Positions 40,250 to 49,790 of a stretch of 55,353 nucleotides of DNA are shown here, piece by piece. The stretch comes from an uncultured Bacteroidota bacterium. GTDB lineage: Bacteria > Bacteroidota > Bacteroidia > Flavobacteriales > Flavobacteriaceae. The translations under genes and the position numbers were made by a program. The notes beneath the pieces were generated by a model that made no database searches, was not told the origin of the DNA, and saw nothing but the letters and a program-made list of their open reading frames with translations. The stretch is from the NCBI GenBank assembly GCA_902620455.1, contig CACNIG010000008.1, positions 1-55,353 on the forward strand, given 5' to 3'. How positions within the stretch are numbered: position 1 is the stretch's first letter; the number at the start of each line of letters is the position of its first letter.

Positions 40250-41462
40250 ATATAATAAATTAAAATCAAGTAGTGATAAAAGTAATATTTCGTCACGTAT
40301 TATAAAAATTGCAATATTTTCAGTTTTCCTTGGGGTATTTATCTCTTTGTGTTCGATATCTATTGGAAAAGGCCTTCAAATTTCAATAAAAGATAAATTA
40401 TATAGTTTAAATCCTGACTTAGTTGTGTCTACATATGAGAACAATCTCAGAGGAATTGCATCGGAAAAAATTAATAATATTGATGAAGTTGATTTTCAAA
40501 TAAGGGGTGCTTATCCAGACTTAAAAATTGAATATTTAATTGAGAAGCCAACACTGATTTCAAATAATAATTCTTTTGAATCAGTCGTATTCAAAGGTGT
40601 AAGTAGTAAATATGATTTACAAAAACTAAACAAATTTATCTCAAAGTCAAAAATATCAGATAAATTATCTAATAATGAAGTTATAATTTCAGGACTTATT
40701 GCTAATAAACTAGATATCGAGGAAGGGGATGATATAACTCTTTATTTTCAAACTAATAATAACCAAAGAATTCCAAATGTAAGATCATATTCTGTCAAGT
40801 ATATTTTTGATAGTGATTTTCCAGATTTTGACAATAATTATTTATTTGGAAATGCCCAGTCCCTTCAAAGTATTTTTAAATGGCGATCAAATGATTATTC
40901 AATAATTGAAATATCATCTAATAATAAAGCTAAAATATTTGATATTGAAAGTTCAATAAGAGAATTACGGTCAATAGAAAAAAATAACTTATCAGTTAAA
41001 TCAATAACTACAAAATATGAAAACATATTTAGTTGGGTTTCAATTTTTGATTTTAACATAATCGTAATTACAGTTCTTATGGTATTTATTGCTATTGTTA
41101 GTGTAACTATATCAATTTTTACATTAATTTTTGAGAGAGTAAAAATGATTGGAATTTTGTCTTCGCTAGGAGCAAATGAAGCCTCTTTAAGTAAAATTTT
41201 TATATATCAAGGAATTAACATCATTTTAAAAGGTATGATTCCAGCTAACATCTTTTTTATAATTATATCAATAATCCAAAACAAGTTTAAATTCATTAAG
41301 CTTAACCCAAATGATTACTATATGGATTCGATTCTTTTTATAATAGACCCAGTATATATAATTTTATTAAACTCTATATTTATAATAATGACCATAATTA
41401 TTTTATCATTTACCTTTGTTTCAGTTACAAAGTTTTCTCCTGTAAAAAATATAAATTCCTAA
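40230..41462 (+). CDS. LolC/LolE-like ABC transporter permease (FtsX/MacB fold)
   Basis: The 410-residue protein has the layout of lipoprotein-releasing permeases: one N-terminal membrane helix (IIKIAIFSVFLGVFISLCSI), a long periplasmic domain, then three C-terminal helices (FNIIVITVLMVFIAIVSVTI, ILKGMIPANIFFIIISIIQ, DPVYIILLNSIFIIMTIIIL). After TM2, ISIFTLIFERVKMIGILSSL followed by GANEASLSKIF is the cytoplasmic coupling region typical of the family. No ATG occurs near the N-terminus; TTG 40230 (MNLPLFIYNKLKSSS) matches the usual family start, while TTG 40212 is the alternative. The LolD-type ATPase is not adjacent. The stop overlaps the next gene by one base. Confidence 0.82.
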   Translation: MNLPLFIYNKLKSSSDKSNISSRIIKIAIFSVFLGVFISLCSISIGKGLQISIKDKLYSLNPDLVVSTYENNLRGIASEKINNIDEVDFQIRGAYPDLKIEYLIEKPTLISNNNSFESVVFKGVSSKYDLQKLNKFISKSKISDKLSNNEVIISGLIANKLDIEEGDDITLYFQTNNNQRIPNVRSYSVKYIFDSDFPDFDNNYLFGNAQSLQSIFKWRSNDYSIIEISSNNKAKIFDIESSIRELRSIEKNNLSVKSITTKYENIFSWVSIFDFNIIVITVLMVFIAIVSVTISIFTLIFERVKMIGILSSLGANEASLSKIFIYQGINIILKGMIPANIFFIIISIIQNKFKFIKLNPNDYYMDSILFIIDPVYIILLNSIFIIMTIIILSFTFVSVTKFSPVKNINS

Positions 41463-42439
41463 TGAAATATTTTAATAATATTACAGAGACGATCGGTAAC
41501 ACTCCATTAATTAAATTAAATTCAATTACAAAATCAATTAAATCAGATGTATTTGTCAAAGTCGAGAGCTTTAACCCAGGAAATTCAGTAAAAGATAGAA
41601 TGGCAATTAAGATGATTGAAGATGCTGAGAAAGAGGGAAAATTAAAACCGGGAGGAACCATTGTTGAGGGAACTTCAGGAAATACTGGAATGGGTCTTGC
41701 ACTTGCTGCAATAGTAAAAGGATATAACTTAATATGTGTGTCTAATGATAAGCAGTCCAAAGAAAAATTTGATATTTTAAGAGCCATGGGAGCTAAAGTT
41801 GTTGTCTGTCCAACAGATGTTGAAGCAAGTGATCCAAGATCTTACTATTCGGTCTCAAAAAGAATTTCATTGGAGACAAAGAATTCTTGGTATGTAAATC
41901 AATATCACAATCCATCAAATACTTTAGCTCATTACGAATCCACTGGTCCAGAAATATGGGACCAAACAGATGGTAAAATTGATCATTTTTTAGTTGGTGT
42001 TGGGACTGGGGGAACCATATCTGGTGTTGGAAAATTTCTAAAAGAAAAAAAATCCAGTGTAAAAGTCTGGGGAATTGACACTTATGGATCAGTTTTTAAA
42101 AAATATCACGAAACTGGAATATTTGATAAAAACGAAATCTATCCATATTCAACTGAAGGTATAGGGGAAGACATTCTTCCTGAAAATGTTGACTTTAGCG
42201 TGATTGATCATTTTGAAAAAGTAACAGACAAAGACGCAGCTTTGTATACTAGAAGATTAGCTAGAGAAGAAGGTATATTTGCTGGTAACTCTTGCGGAGC
42301 TGCAATAGCTGGTTTAATACAGTTAAAAGAAAATTTTAAAAAAAATCAAGTTGTAGTTGCATTACTTCATGACTCAGGTAGTAGATATATTGGAAAAATA
42401 TATAATGATGACTGGATGAAAGATAAAGGATTTATTTAA
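41462..42439 (+). CDS. PLP-dependent cysteine synthase / cystathionine beta-synthase family
   Basis: The 325-residue enzyme binds pyridoxal phosphate on Lys44 (NPGNSVKDRM), with the substrate loop EGTSGNTGMGL (70-80) and phosphate cradle GTGGTISG (181-188). EGIGEDILPENVDFSVIDHF and GIFAGNSCGAAIAGL resemble the catalytic core of cystathionine beta-synthase more than classic CysK, but there is no C-terminal regulatory CBS-domain pair. It could make cysteine or cystathionine; the sequence alone does not settle it. Translation is probably coupled to the permease through TAATG. gamma-Glutamyltransferase follows in the same direction. Confidence 0.86.
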   Translation: MKYFNNITETIGNTPLIKLNSITKSIKSDVFVKVESFNPGNSVKDRMAIKMIEDAEKEGKLKPGGTIVEGTSGNTGMGLALAAIVKGYNLICVSNDKQSKEKFDILRAMGAKVVVCPTDVEASDPRSYYSVSKRISLETKNSWYVNQYHNPSNTLAHYESTGPEIWDQTDGKIDHFLVGVGTGGTISGVGKFLKEKKSSVKVWGIDTYGSVFKKYHETGIFDKNEIYPYSTEGIGEDILPENVDFSVIDHFEKVTDKDAALYTRRLAREEGIFAGNSCGAAIAGLIQLKENFKKNQVVVALLHDSGSRYIGKIYNDDWMKDKGFI

Positions 42440-42458
42440 ATTGTATGAAAATCTTATT

Positions 42459-44144
42459 ATGAAAAAATTACTTTTTTTACTACTCATATTAAATACGATT
42501 TATTTATATGGTCAAGATAGAATTACAGGTGAGCTATTTGCAACTAGATCTGAGGTTATTGCTCAAAATGGTATGGTTGCTACTAGTCATCCCTTAGCAA
42601 GTCAAATTGGAATAGATATCCTAAAAGAAGGTGGGAATGCAATTGATGCTGCTATTGCAGCAAATGCTGCTTTAGGATTAATGGAACCAACTGGCAATGG
42701 TATTGGTGGTGATTTATTTGCAATTGTTTGGATAGAGAAAGAAAAAAAGTTGTACGGTTTAAATGCAAGTGGAAGATCCCCTGAAGATCTTACTCTTAAA
42801 TATTTTATAGAAAATAATTTTAAAAGTATACCAGCATACGGACCACTTCCAGTTAGTGTTCCTGGTTGTGTTGATGGATGGTTTGAACTTCATAATAAAT
42901 TTGGAAAAATCAAAATGAGAGATATTTTAAGTCCTACTATTAAGTATGCTGAGGATGGATTTCCAGTCACTGAGTTAGTATCATACTATATGAAAAATGC
43001 TTCAGATAATTTTCAAGATTATCCAAATTTTAAAGAAACTTATTTTATTGATGATTCAACTCCTGAGAAAGGCCAGGTATTTAAAAATCCTGATCTTGCA
43101 AATACATTAAGAAATATTGTTAAAAATGGAAAAAAAGGATTTTATGAAGGTGAGATTGCGCAAACGATAGCTAATTTTGTTCAAGATCAAGGAGGTTTTC
43201 TTTCTTATGACGATCTAAAGAATCATAAATCTGAATGGATTGAACCTGTATCTACTAATTACAGGGGATATGATGTGTGGGAGTTACCACCAAATGGTCA
43301 AGGTATTGCAGCTCTTCAAATATTAAATTTATTAGAAGGCTATGATATTAGATCTATGGGTTTTGGTACTGCTGATTATATACATCATTTTGTCGAAGCA
43401 AAAAAAATTGCTTTTGCAGATAGAGCAAAATATTATGCTGATATGGACTTTAATGAAATCCCAGTTGATTATCTAATTTCAAAGGAATATGCAGACATAA
43501 GAAGAAAAGAGATAAATTCTGACAATTCAGCTTCAACTGTTTTACCTGGCGATATTGAGAACGGTGATACAATATACTTAACAACAGCTGATAGCGAAGG
43601 AAATATGGTTTCATTAATTCAAAGTAATTACAGAGGTATGGGGTCTGGAATGGTTCCTAATAACCTTGGATTTATGCTTCAAGATAGGGGTGAGCTTTTC
43701 TCTTTAGATGAAAATCACTTCAATGTATATGCTCCAAAAAAAAGACCCTTTCACACAATTATTCCTGCATTTATTACTAAAGATGGGAATCCATTAATTA
43801 GTTTTGGTCTAATGGGTGGAGCTATGCAACCTCAAGGTCATGCACAAATTGTAATAAATATAATTGACTTTGATATGAATCTTCAGGAAGCAGGTGATGC
43901 ACCAAGAATTAGACACCAATCTAATCAACAACCAACAGGAGGAGAAATGACTGATGGGGGAGAAGTTGCCTTAGAAAAAGGTTTTAATTATAAACAAATC
44001 CGTGAACTAATGAAGAAAGGACATAAAGTTATATATGATTTAGGTTCATTTGGGGGATACCAAGCTATTATGATTGACTATATAAACAAGGTATACTATG
44101 GCGCTTCAGAATCGCGTAAAGATGGAAGTGCGATTGGCTATTAA
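42459..44144 (+). CDS. ggt: Periplasmic gamma-glutamyltransferase
   Basis: Breaks gamma-glutamyl bonds of glutathione and related peptides in the periplasm. MKKLLFLLLILNTIYLYG is a signal peptide, which decides ATG 42459 over TTG 42441. The proenzyme has GNAIDAAIAANAALGLMEP, GNGIGGDLFAIVW, and NASGRSPEDLT. The autocleavage nucleophile is Thr371 in GDTIYLTTADSEGN, aligned to Thr391 of the E. coli enzyme. The small-subunit signature continues with MVSLIQSNYRGMGSGMV and ISFGLMGGAMQPQGHAQIV. Length (561) is normal. It may salvage cysteine or glutamate from dissolved peptides, an inference. Confidence 0.93.
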   Translation: MKKLLFLLLILNTIYLYGQDRITGELFATRSEVIAQNGMVATSHPLASQIGIDILKEGGNAIDAAIAANAALGLMEPTGNGIGGDLFAIVWIEKEKKLYGLNASGRSPEDLTLKYFIENNFKSIPAYGPLPVSVPGCVDGWFELHNKFGKIKMRDILSPTIKYAEDGFPVTELVSYYMKNASDNFQDYPNFKETYFIDDSTPEKGQVFKNPDLANTLRNIVKNGKKGFYEGEIAQTIANFVQDQGGFLSYDDLKNHKSEWIEPVSTNYRGYDVWELPPNGQGIAALQILNLLEGYDIRSMGFGTADYIHHFVEAKKIAFADRAKYYADMDFNEIPVDYLISKEYADIRRKEINSDNSASTVLPGDIENGDTIYLTTADSEGNMVSLIQSNYRGMGSGMVPNNLGFMLQDRGELFSLDENHFNVYAPKKRPFHTIIPAFITKDGNPLISFGLMGGAMQPQGHAQIVINIIDFDMNLQEAGDAPRIRHQSNQQPTGGEMTDGGEVALEKGFNYKQIRELMKKGHKVIYDLGSFGGYQAIMIDYINKVYYGASESRKDGSAIGY

Positions 44145-44149
44145 ATATT

Positions 44150-45940
44150 CTAAAAACAGTATCTATTTTCTGAAATAATTTTTTCAGCAATCTTAGTTTT
44201 TAATTCAAATATATTTGGGTTTTCACTATACTTAAGTTTACCAGCAATTGAGCTATGTACCTTATCTTGACTCTTTAAATCAATTATACTATTAACAACA
44301 TCATTAGATTTCTTTAAAACTATTTGACATGCCTCATATATGTATAGCTTTGTCATATTTATTTGGTCAAATTGATCCTCGACTGAACTTCTTTTTATAT
44401 TTTTAATAGTTCTTTTAAGGGTTGATTCTGATAGGTATGCTTCTATTGCTAAATCAGACAGGCTAAGTAATACTTGCTGATTTTTTTCAATTTCTGAACC
44501 ATATTTTTCAAATGCTTTTCCTAGAAGTAAAAGAAATATTTTTTTTATATTTTCAACAAGTATAATTTCATCATCAAAAGTTTGACATTTTTCTTCAATT
44601 GATAAAGGCTTATTATTCAAAATATCTTGATAAGGTGTCATAATATCAAGACTACCTTTCATTGCTTTTTTTAATAACATTCCAATTATAAGCATTCTGT
44701 TTATTTCATTAGTTCCTTCATATATCCTACCAATTCTTGCATCTCTCCATGCACTTTCGATTGGGGCTTCAGCAGAAAATCCCATTCCGCCAAAAATTTG
44801 AATACCTTCGTCGGCACATATTTGCATGTCTTCAGAGATAGCTACCTTTAAAATTGAGCATTCTAAAGCAAACTCTTCGACTCCTTTTAATTCAGATTCT
44901 TGCCTGCTTAGTCCTGAAGATTGATATTCGTCAATTTTAGACTGAACGTCATTTGCAGCTCTATAACAAGCAGATTCTCCAGCATAACAAGAAGTTGCCA
45001 TTGAAGCCAATTTTTCCTTAATAGCACCAAAATTTGATATAGGCTGTTTAAATTGAATCCTGTTATTTGCATAATCAGTTGAAATTGAAATAGATCTTCT
45101 TTGTCCATCAAGATTACCAGCGCCAAGTTTAATTCTACCAACGTTTAGTGCATTCATGGCAATTTTAAAACCACCATTTCTTTCACCCAAAAGATTTTCA
45201 ACTGGAACCTTTGTGTCAGAGAAAAAAACTTGTCTAGTTGAAGAGGAATGAATACCAAGTTTCTTTTCTTCTTCACCTAACTCAATTCCATTTTTTGGAT
45301 CATTTGGGATAATAAATGCAGTGATGTTTTTGTCATCTTCTATTCTCGCAAATACTATAAAGATATCTGCAAACCCTGCATTAGAAATCCACATTTTTTG
45401 ACCAGAAATCTTATAATGTGTTCCGTCGTCGCTTAAAACAGCTTTAGTTTTTCCAGAATTAGCATCTGAGCCAGCAGTTGGTTCTGTCAAACAATATGAG
45501 CCAAACCATTCCCCTGATGCAAGTTTAGGTAAATATTTTTGCTTCTGTTCTTCATTGCCAAATAGATAAATAGGCAATATGGCAATACCTGTATGTGCAC
45601 CATATGCTGTCGCAACAGATCCTGATGTTCCTGAGACATAATCAACCGCCAGCATTGTTGACGTAAAGTCCATACCCATACCGCCATATTTTTCCTCTAG
45701 TGATACTCCAAGTAAACCTAGCTCACCAATTTTTTTCATTGCCTTAACGGTAAGACCATAATCTTTCTCTTCATATTTCATTTTGTCTGGCCAAATTTCT
45801 CTATCCATGAAGTCAATTATTGTATCTTTCATCATCAATTGTTCCTGAGAAAAATCTTCAGGTGTAAAAATTTCATTTGATAGAGATTCTCTTAGAAGAA
45901 ACTCCCCTCCTTTAAGCTTAGTTTTATTCTTTGTAGACAT
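44150..45940 (-). CDS. Acyl-CoA dehydrogenase with C-terminal extension
   Basis: The 596-residue FAD enzyme catalyses the first step of beta-oxidation. Signatures are WFGSYCLTEPTAGSDANSGK, ISGQKMWISNAGFADIFIVF, the middle FAD region and RDARIGRIYEGTNEINRM holding the catalytic Glu of the YEGT motif. The long C-terminal helical part (about residues 430-596) resembles very-long-chain enzymes, so long-chain substrates are likely but unproven. ATG 45940 is chosen over TTG 45949. A 15-bp palindrome lies 55 bp upstream. Thiolase and hydroxyacyl-CoA dehydrogenase, its common neighbours, are not present here. It converges on ggt with a 5-bp gap. Confidence 0.92.
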   Translation of the reverse strand: MSTKNKTKLKGGEFLLRESLSNEIFTPEDFSQEQLMMKDTIIDFMDREIWPDKMKYEEKDYGLTVKAMKKIGELGLLGVSLEEKYGGMGMDFTSTMLAVDYVSGTSGSVATAYGAHTGIAILPIYLFGNEEQKQKYLPKLASGEWFGSYCLTEPTAGSDANSGKTKAVLSDDGTHYKISGQKMWISNAGFADIFIVFARIEDDKNITAFIIPNDPKNGIELGEEEKKLGIHSSSTRQVFFSDTKVPVENLLGERNGGFKIAMNALNVGRIKLGAGNLDGQRRSISISTDYANNRIQFKQPISNFGAIKEKLASMATSCYAGESACYRAANDVQSKIDEYQSSGLSRQESELKGVEEFALECSILKVAISEDMQICADEGIQIFGGMGFSAEAPIESAWRDARIGRIYEGTNEINRMLIIGMLLKKAMKGSLDIMTPYQDILNNKPLSIEEKCQTFDDEIILVENIKKIFLLLLGKAFEKYGSEIEKNQQVLLSLSDLAIEAYLSESTLKRTIKNIKRSSVEDQFDQINMTKLYIYEACQIVLKKSNDVVNSIIDLKSQDKVHSSIAGKLKYSENPNIFELKTKIAEKIISENRYCF

Positions 45941-45994
45941 ATTTTTCAAATAATGTTAAATTTCGTTTTTTTAGTAATTAGACTTTTAAATAAC

Positions 45995-46009
45995 TTGTAA
46001 AATTTACAA
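45995..46009. promoter_or_regulatory. 15-bp palindrome upstream of acyl-CoA dehydrogenase
   Basis: TTGTAAAATTTACAA has perfect 7-bp arms around one central base, in the 156-bp gap between purL and the acyl-CoA dehydrogenase gene. Size and placement suit a dimeric repressor such as a TetR-type fatty-acid regulator, but no regulator gene is in the window. The low GC makes A/T palindromes common. Confidence 0.35.
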
Positions 46010-46096
46010 CACTCAAAGTAATAAAAAATACATAAATAATTGATAATAAATACGTTAAGTAAGTTTTAAAACTATTTTCAAATTAAATAAATTAGC

Positions 46097-49000
46097 TTAC
46101 TTTTTTTTGTCTACTAACCAATTGTAACTATTATTGAAAACTTTTATCCAAGGTGAATATTTATCATTTCTATCTTCAGGATAAAATGCCCAATTGTGAG
46201 GGTGAAGTGATCTTTCAATATGAGGCATCATAACTAGGTGTCTTCCATCATCAGATACTAGCATTGCAGTATTAAACTTTGATCCATTTGGATTTGCAGG
46301 ATAAGATTCATAAGAATATTTAGCTGCTATTGAGTATTTATTTTCTGAATATGGTAAATCAAATTTACCTTCTCCATGAGCAGACCAGACTCCTAGTCTA
46401 CATCCCTCAAGACCCCTTAACATTATTGATGGAGAAGGAATTATATCTACTGAAGAAAAAACACACTCAAATTTATTTGAATCATTATATTTCATTTTTG
46501 GTTTAACAGAATGCTCTTTATTAATTAAACCAAGCTCTATAAATAATTGGCACCCATTACATACTCCTAATGAGATCGTGTCATTCCTTTCAAAAAAGCC
46601 AGTAATTGCATTTTTTGCCTCAGGGTTATGAATAAATGATCCTGCCCACCCTTTTGCTGATCCTAGAACATCTGAATTTGAAAATCCACCAACTGCAACA
46701 AGTAACTGAATGTCTTTAAGATCTTCTTTTCCAGATATAATATCTGTCATATGTATATCTTTAACATTAAATCCAGCAATAGACATCATATATGCCATTT
46801 CTCTTTCCGAGTTACTTCCTTTTTCCCTTATTACCGCTGCATTGATCTTATTTTTCTCAAAATTTGTTTCTGTATTTCCACTGAAATCATTTGGAAATAT
46901 ATAATTAAGTGGTTGATTTTTATAATTATTGAATCTTTCAACCCCTTTGTTGCTTTTTGTCTGAATCTTGTCAAAATCTTTTGATGTGCTGTACCATATA
47001 TCCCTATATTCAGAAATATTAAACGAAAAGTTTTTTTCAAAATTTTTAATATTTAACAAACCAACATTATTTATTTTTCCAATTTTATGACAATCAACTC
47101 CAATTTTAGAAAAATCATTTCCAATATTTAGTTCTGACTGAATAATAACTCCATGATTTTCTGAGAAAAATAATTTTGTAATATCATCGCAGCCAATTTC
47201 AGTTAAATCAATATCCATTCCAATATTCACAGAGGAAAAACACATTTCCAGAAAAGTTGTTATCATACCTCCTGAGGATATATCGTGACCAGATTTAATT
47301 TTATTATATTTTATCAAGTCCTGTACTAAATTGAAAGCATCTCTAAATTTCTCTGAATTCCTTATTGTTGGTGCAACATTTCCAATTTTATTTTGTGTTT
47401 GAGCAAAACATGACCCTCCAAGTCTAAATTTATCAAAGGATAAATCAATGTAATATATATCTCCGGTTTTTTTATTAAGAACAGGTTTAACAACTTTTCT
47501 AATATCTTGACAATGACCAGAGGCAGAAATTATAACAGTGCCTGGAGATTTAATTTTTATGTTATCGTATTTTTGAACCATTGAAAGAGAGTCTTTACCA
47601 GTTGGAATATTAATGCCAAGTTCAATTGCAAAATTTGAACAAGCATTTACTGCTTTGTATAACCTAGAGTCTTCGCCTTCATTTCCACATGGCCACATCC
47701 AATTGGCTGATAATGATATTGATTTTATACCATTTTCGAGAGGGGCCCAAATTATATTAGTTAGGGATTCACCGATAGAGTTAATACTTCCAATTGATGG
47801 GTCTATTAGACCTGATATAGGTGAGTGACCAATTGATGTTGCAATTCCATTGTAGTTATCATAATCTAATGATACTACACCACAATTAGATAGAGGTAGC
47901 TGAATCTCACCAACAGTCTGCTGCTGTGCAATTCTCCCAGTAACACATCTATCAACTTTATTGGTAAGCCAGTCTTTACAGGCAACTGATTCTAGGGTTA
48001 GTACACTCTTGACATAATCATAGATTTTTTCAGATTCATAATTTAATTCAGAAAATTTAGTTTGTTTTGTAATATCAGAAATGATTTTTTTTGGAGCATT
48101 TCCAAATAAATTATCAATTTCAAGATTGATGATTTCAACTTTATTGTTTCTATCAAATACCCTGAATTTATTGTCTGCTGTAACTTTTCCAACTTCATAA
48201 ATCGGGGCTCTTTCTCTATCAGCAATATTCTTTACAATTCCATAGTCCTTCTCTCTAATAATAAGTCCAATTCTTTCTTGAGATTCATTACCTATTAATT
48301 CTTTATAGGAAAGAGAAGGATCGCCAATTGGCAATGAATCTAAATATATTTCACCACCAATATCTTCAACTAATTCTGAAAAACAATTCAAATGACCTCC
48401 TGCTCCATGGTCATGAATAGATACAATAGGGTTTTCATCCATTTCAAACAAAGACCTTATAGTGTTAGTAACCCTTTTCTGCATTTCAGGATTTGATCTT
48501 TGTACAGCGTTTAGTTCAATTGTATTATTATAACTTCCGATGTCAGTAGATGAGACTGATGCTCCACCCATACCAATTCTGTAGTTATCACCTCCAAGAA
48601 GAACAATGATGTCTCCTTTCTTTGGTTTGCCTTTCATTGACTGATTTAGTTCTCCATATCCTACACCACCAGCAAGCATAATAACTTTATCATATGAATG
48701 AATCTCATCTCCTTCTTTATGTTCAAATGTGAATAATGATCCAACTATTAAAGGTTGTCCAAAGCAATTACCAAAATCAGAAGCACCATTGGATGCTTTT
48801 ATTAATATATCAGCAGGAGTCTGATATTTCCAATTTCTTTCTTTAATATTTTTTTCCCAAATCTTTTTATCATTCAATCTTGGATATGGAGTCATATATA
48901 CTGCGGATCCAATTAGTGGGAGCGAACCAGTACCTCCTGCTGCTCTGTCTCTTATTTCACCTCCAGAGCCAGTAGCTGCTCCATTATATGGCTCAACAGT

Positions 49001-49753
49001 TGTAGGAAAATTATGAGTCTCAGCCTTTAAGGAAATTATACTTTCAATTTGTTTAGTAATGAAATAGCTAGCTTCATCCCCTTTCTTGGGTTGAAACTGT
49101 TTAATAATTGGACCATTTATAAATGCAACATTATCAGAATAAGCTGAAATAATAAAATTTTTATTTTTTTTTGAAGTTAATTTAATCAAATCAAATAGGC
49201 TCTCATTCTTTTCAACACCGTCTATAATAAATTTCCCATTAAATATTTTATGTCTACAGTGTTCAGAATTTACTTGAGAAAATCCATAGACCTCTGAGTC
49301 TGATAATTTTCTTCCAATTTTTTTTGACAAATTTTCCAAGTATGAAATTTCAAAATCGTCTAAAGCTAATCCTTGTTCATCATTATAATCGGATATACTA
49401 TCAATAAAATATATCTTCTCAGGACTAATATTATTGTCAAAAATCTTTTGATTAAGATTTGGATACTCTTCATTGACCATTTTATCAAATTTTTCAGATT
49501 TTTTATGGTATGTAAACTCCTCAATACGATTAATATTTTTTAGTCCCATATTTTTAGTAATCTCAACAGCATTGGTACTCCAGGGAGAGATCATTAGAGA
49601 CTTTGGTCCAATAAATTTTTCTGAGATTTCTGTTGATTCTAAATATACTGAGTTGAGAACCCATGATAGTTTTTTAATATCTTCAGATGATAATTCTTTT
49701 GTAATCTTTACTGCAAAAACTTTTAATTTAGGATCTCCAAAAAATAATATCAT
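46097..49753 (-). CDS. purL: Phosphoribosylformylglycinamidine synthase (single large chain)
   Basis: Fourth step of purine synthesis, converting FGAR to FGAM with glutamine and ATP. At 1218 residues it is the large one-chain form of Gram-negative bacteria, not the PurL/PurQ/PurS complex. Visible parts are the linker with DSEVYGFSQVNSEHCRHKIF, AETHNFPTTVEPYNGAATGS and the ATP region, PTGKDSLSMV, and the C-terminal glutaminase with the nucleophile Cys in GVCNGCQLFIELG plus His and Glu near MPHIERSLHPHNWAFYPED. ATG 49753 is the start; 37 bp separate it from the ABC exporter gene, so it may be co-transcribed with the group upstream. Confidence 0.97.
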   Translation of the reverse strand: MILFFGDPKLKVFAVKITKELSSEDIKKLSWVLNSVYLESTEISEKFIGPKSLMISPWSTNAVEITKNMGLKNINRIEEFTYHKKSEKFDKMVNEEYPNLNQKIFDNNISPEKIYFIDSISDYNDEQGLALDDFEISYLENLSKKIGRKLSDSEVYGFSQVNSEHCRHKIFNGKFIIDGVEKNESLFDLIKLTSKKNKNFIISAYSDNVAFINGPIIKQFQPKKGDEASYFITKQIESIISLKAETHNFPTTVEPYNGAATGSGGEIRDRAAGGTGSLPLIGSAVYMTPYPRLNDKKIWEKNIKERNWKYQTPADILIKASNGASDFGNCFGQPLIVGSLFTFEHKEGDEIHSYDKVIMLAGGVGYGELNQSMKGKPKKGDIIVLLGGDNYRIGMGGASVSSTDIGSYNNTIELNAVQRSNPEMQKRVTNTIRSLFEMDENPIVSIHDHGAGGHLNCFSELVEDIGGEIYLDSLPIGDPSLSYKELIGNESQERIGLIIREKDYGIVKNIADRERAPIYEVGKVTADNKFRVFDRNNKVEIINLEIDNLFGNAPKKIISDITKQTKFSELNYESEKIYDYVKSVLTLESVACKDWLTNKVDRCVTGRIAQQQTVGEIQLPLSNCGVVSLDYDNYNGIATSIGHSPISGLIDPSIGSINSIGESLTNIIWAPLENGIKSISLSANWMWPCGNEGEDSRLYKAVNACSNFAIELGINIPTGKDSLSMVQKYDNIKIKSPGTVIISASGHCQDIRKVVKPVLNKKTGDIYYIDLSFDKFRLGGSCFAQTQNKIGNVAPTIRNSEKFRDAFNLVQDLIKYNKIKSGHDISSGGMITTFLEMCFSSVNIGMDIDLTEIGCDDITKLFFSENHGVIIQSELNIGNDFSKIGVDCHKIGKINNVGLLNIKNFEKNFSFNISEYRDIWYSTSKDFDKIQTKSNKGVERFNNYKNQPLNYIFPNDFSGNTETNFEKNKINAAVIREKGSNSEREMAYMMSIAGFNVKDIHMTDIISGKEDLKDIQLLVAVGGFSNSDVLGSAKGWAGSFIHNPEAKNAITGFFERNDTISLGVCNGCQLFIELGLINKEHSVKPKMKYNDSNKFECVFSSVDIIPSPSIMLRGLEGCRLGVWSAHGEGKFDLPYSENKYSIAAKYSYESYPANPNGSKFNTAMLVSDDGRHLVMMPHIERSLHPHNWAFYPEDRNDKYSPWIKVFNNSYNWLVDKKK

Positions 49754-49790
49754 TATGAAATATTAAGCTGTAAATTTAAAAGATTTAGAC

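Noticed and set aside
46710-47040. Several open frames of 60-80 codons inside purL on both strands.
   Set aside because: They lie in the other frames of a well-conserved 1218-residue enzyme and show no family likeness; stop-poor frames are common opposite long genes.
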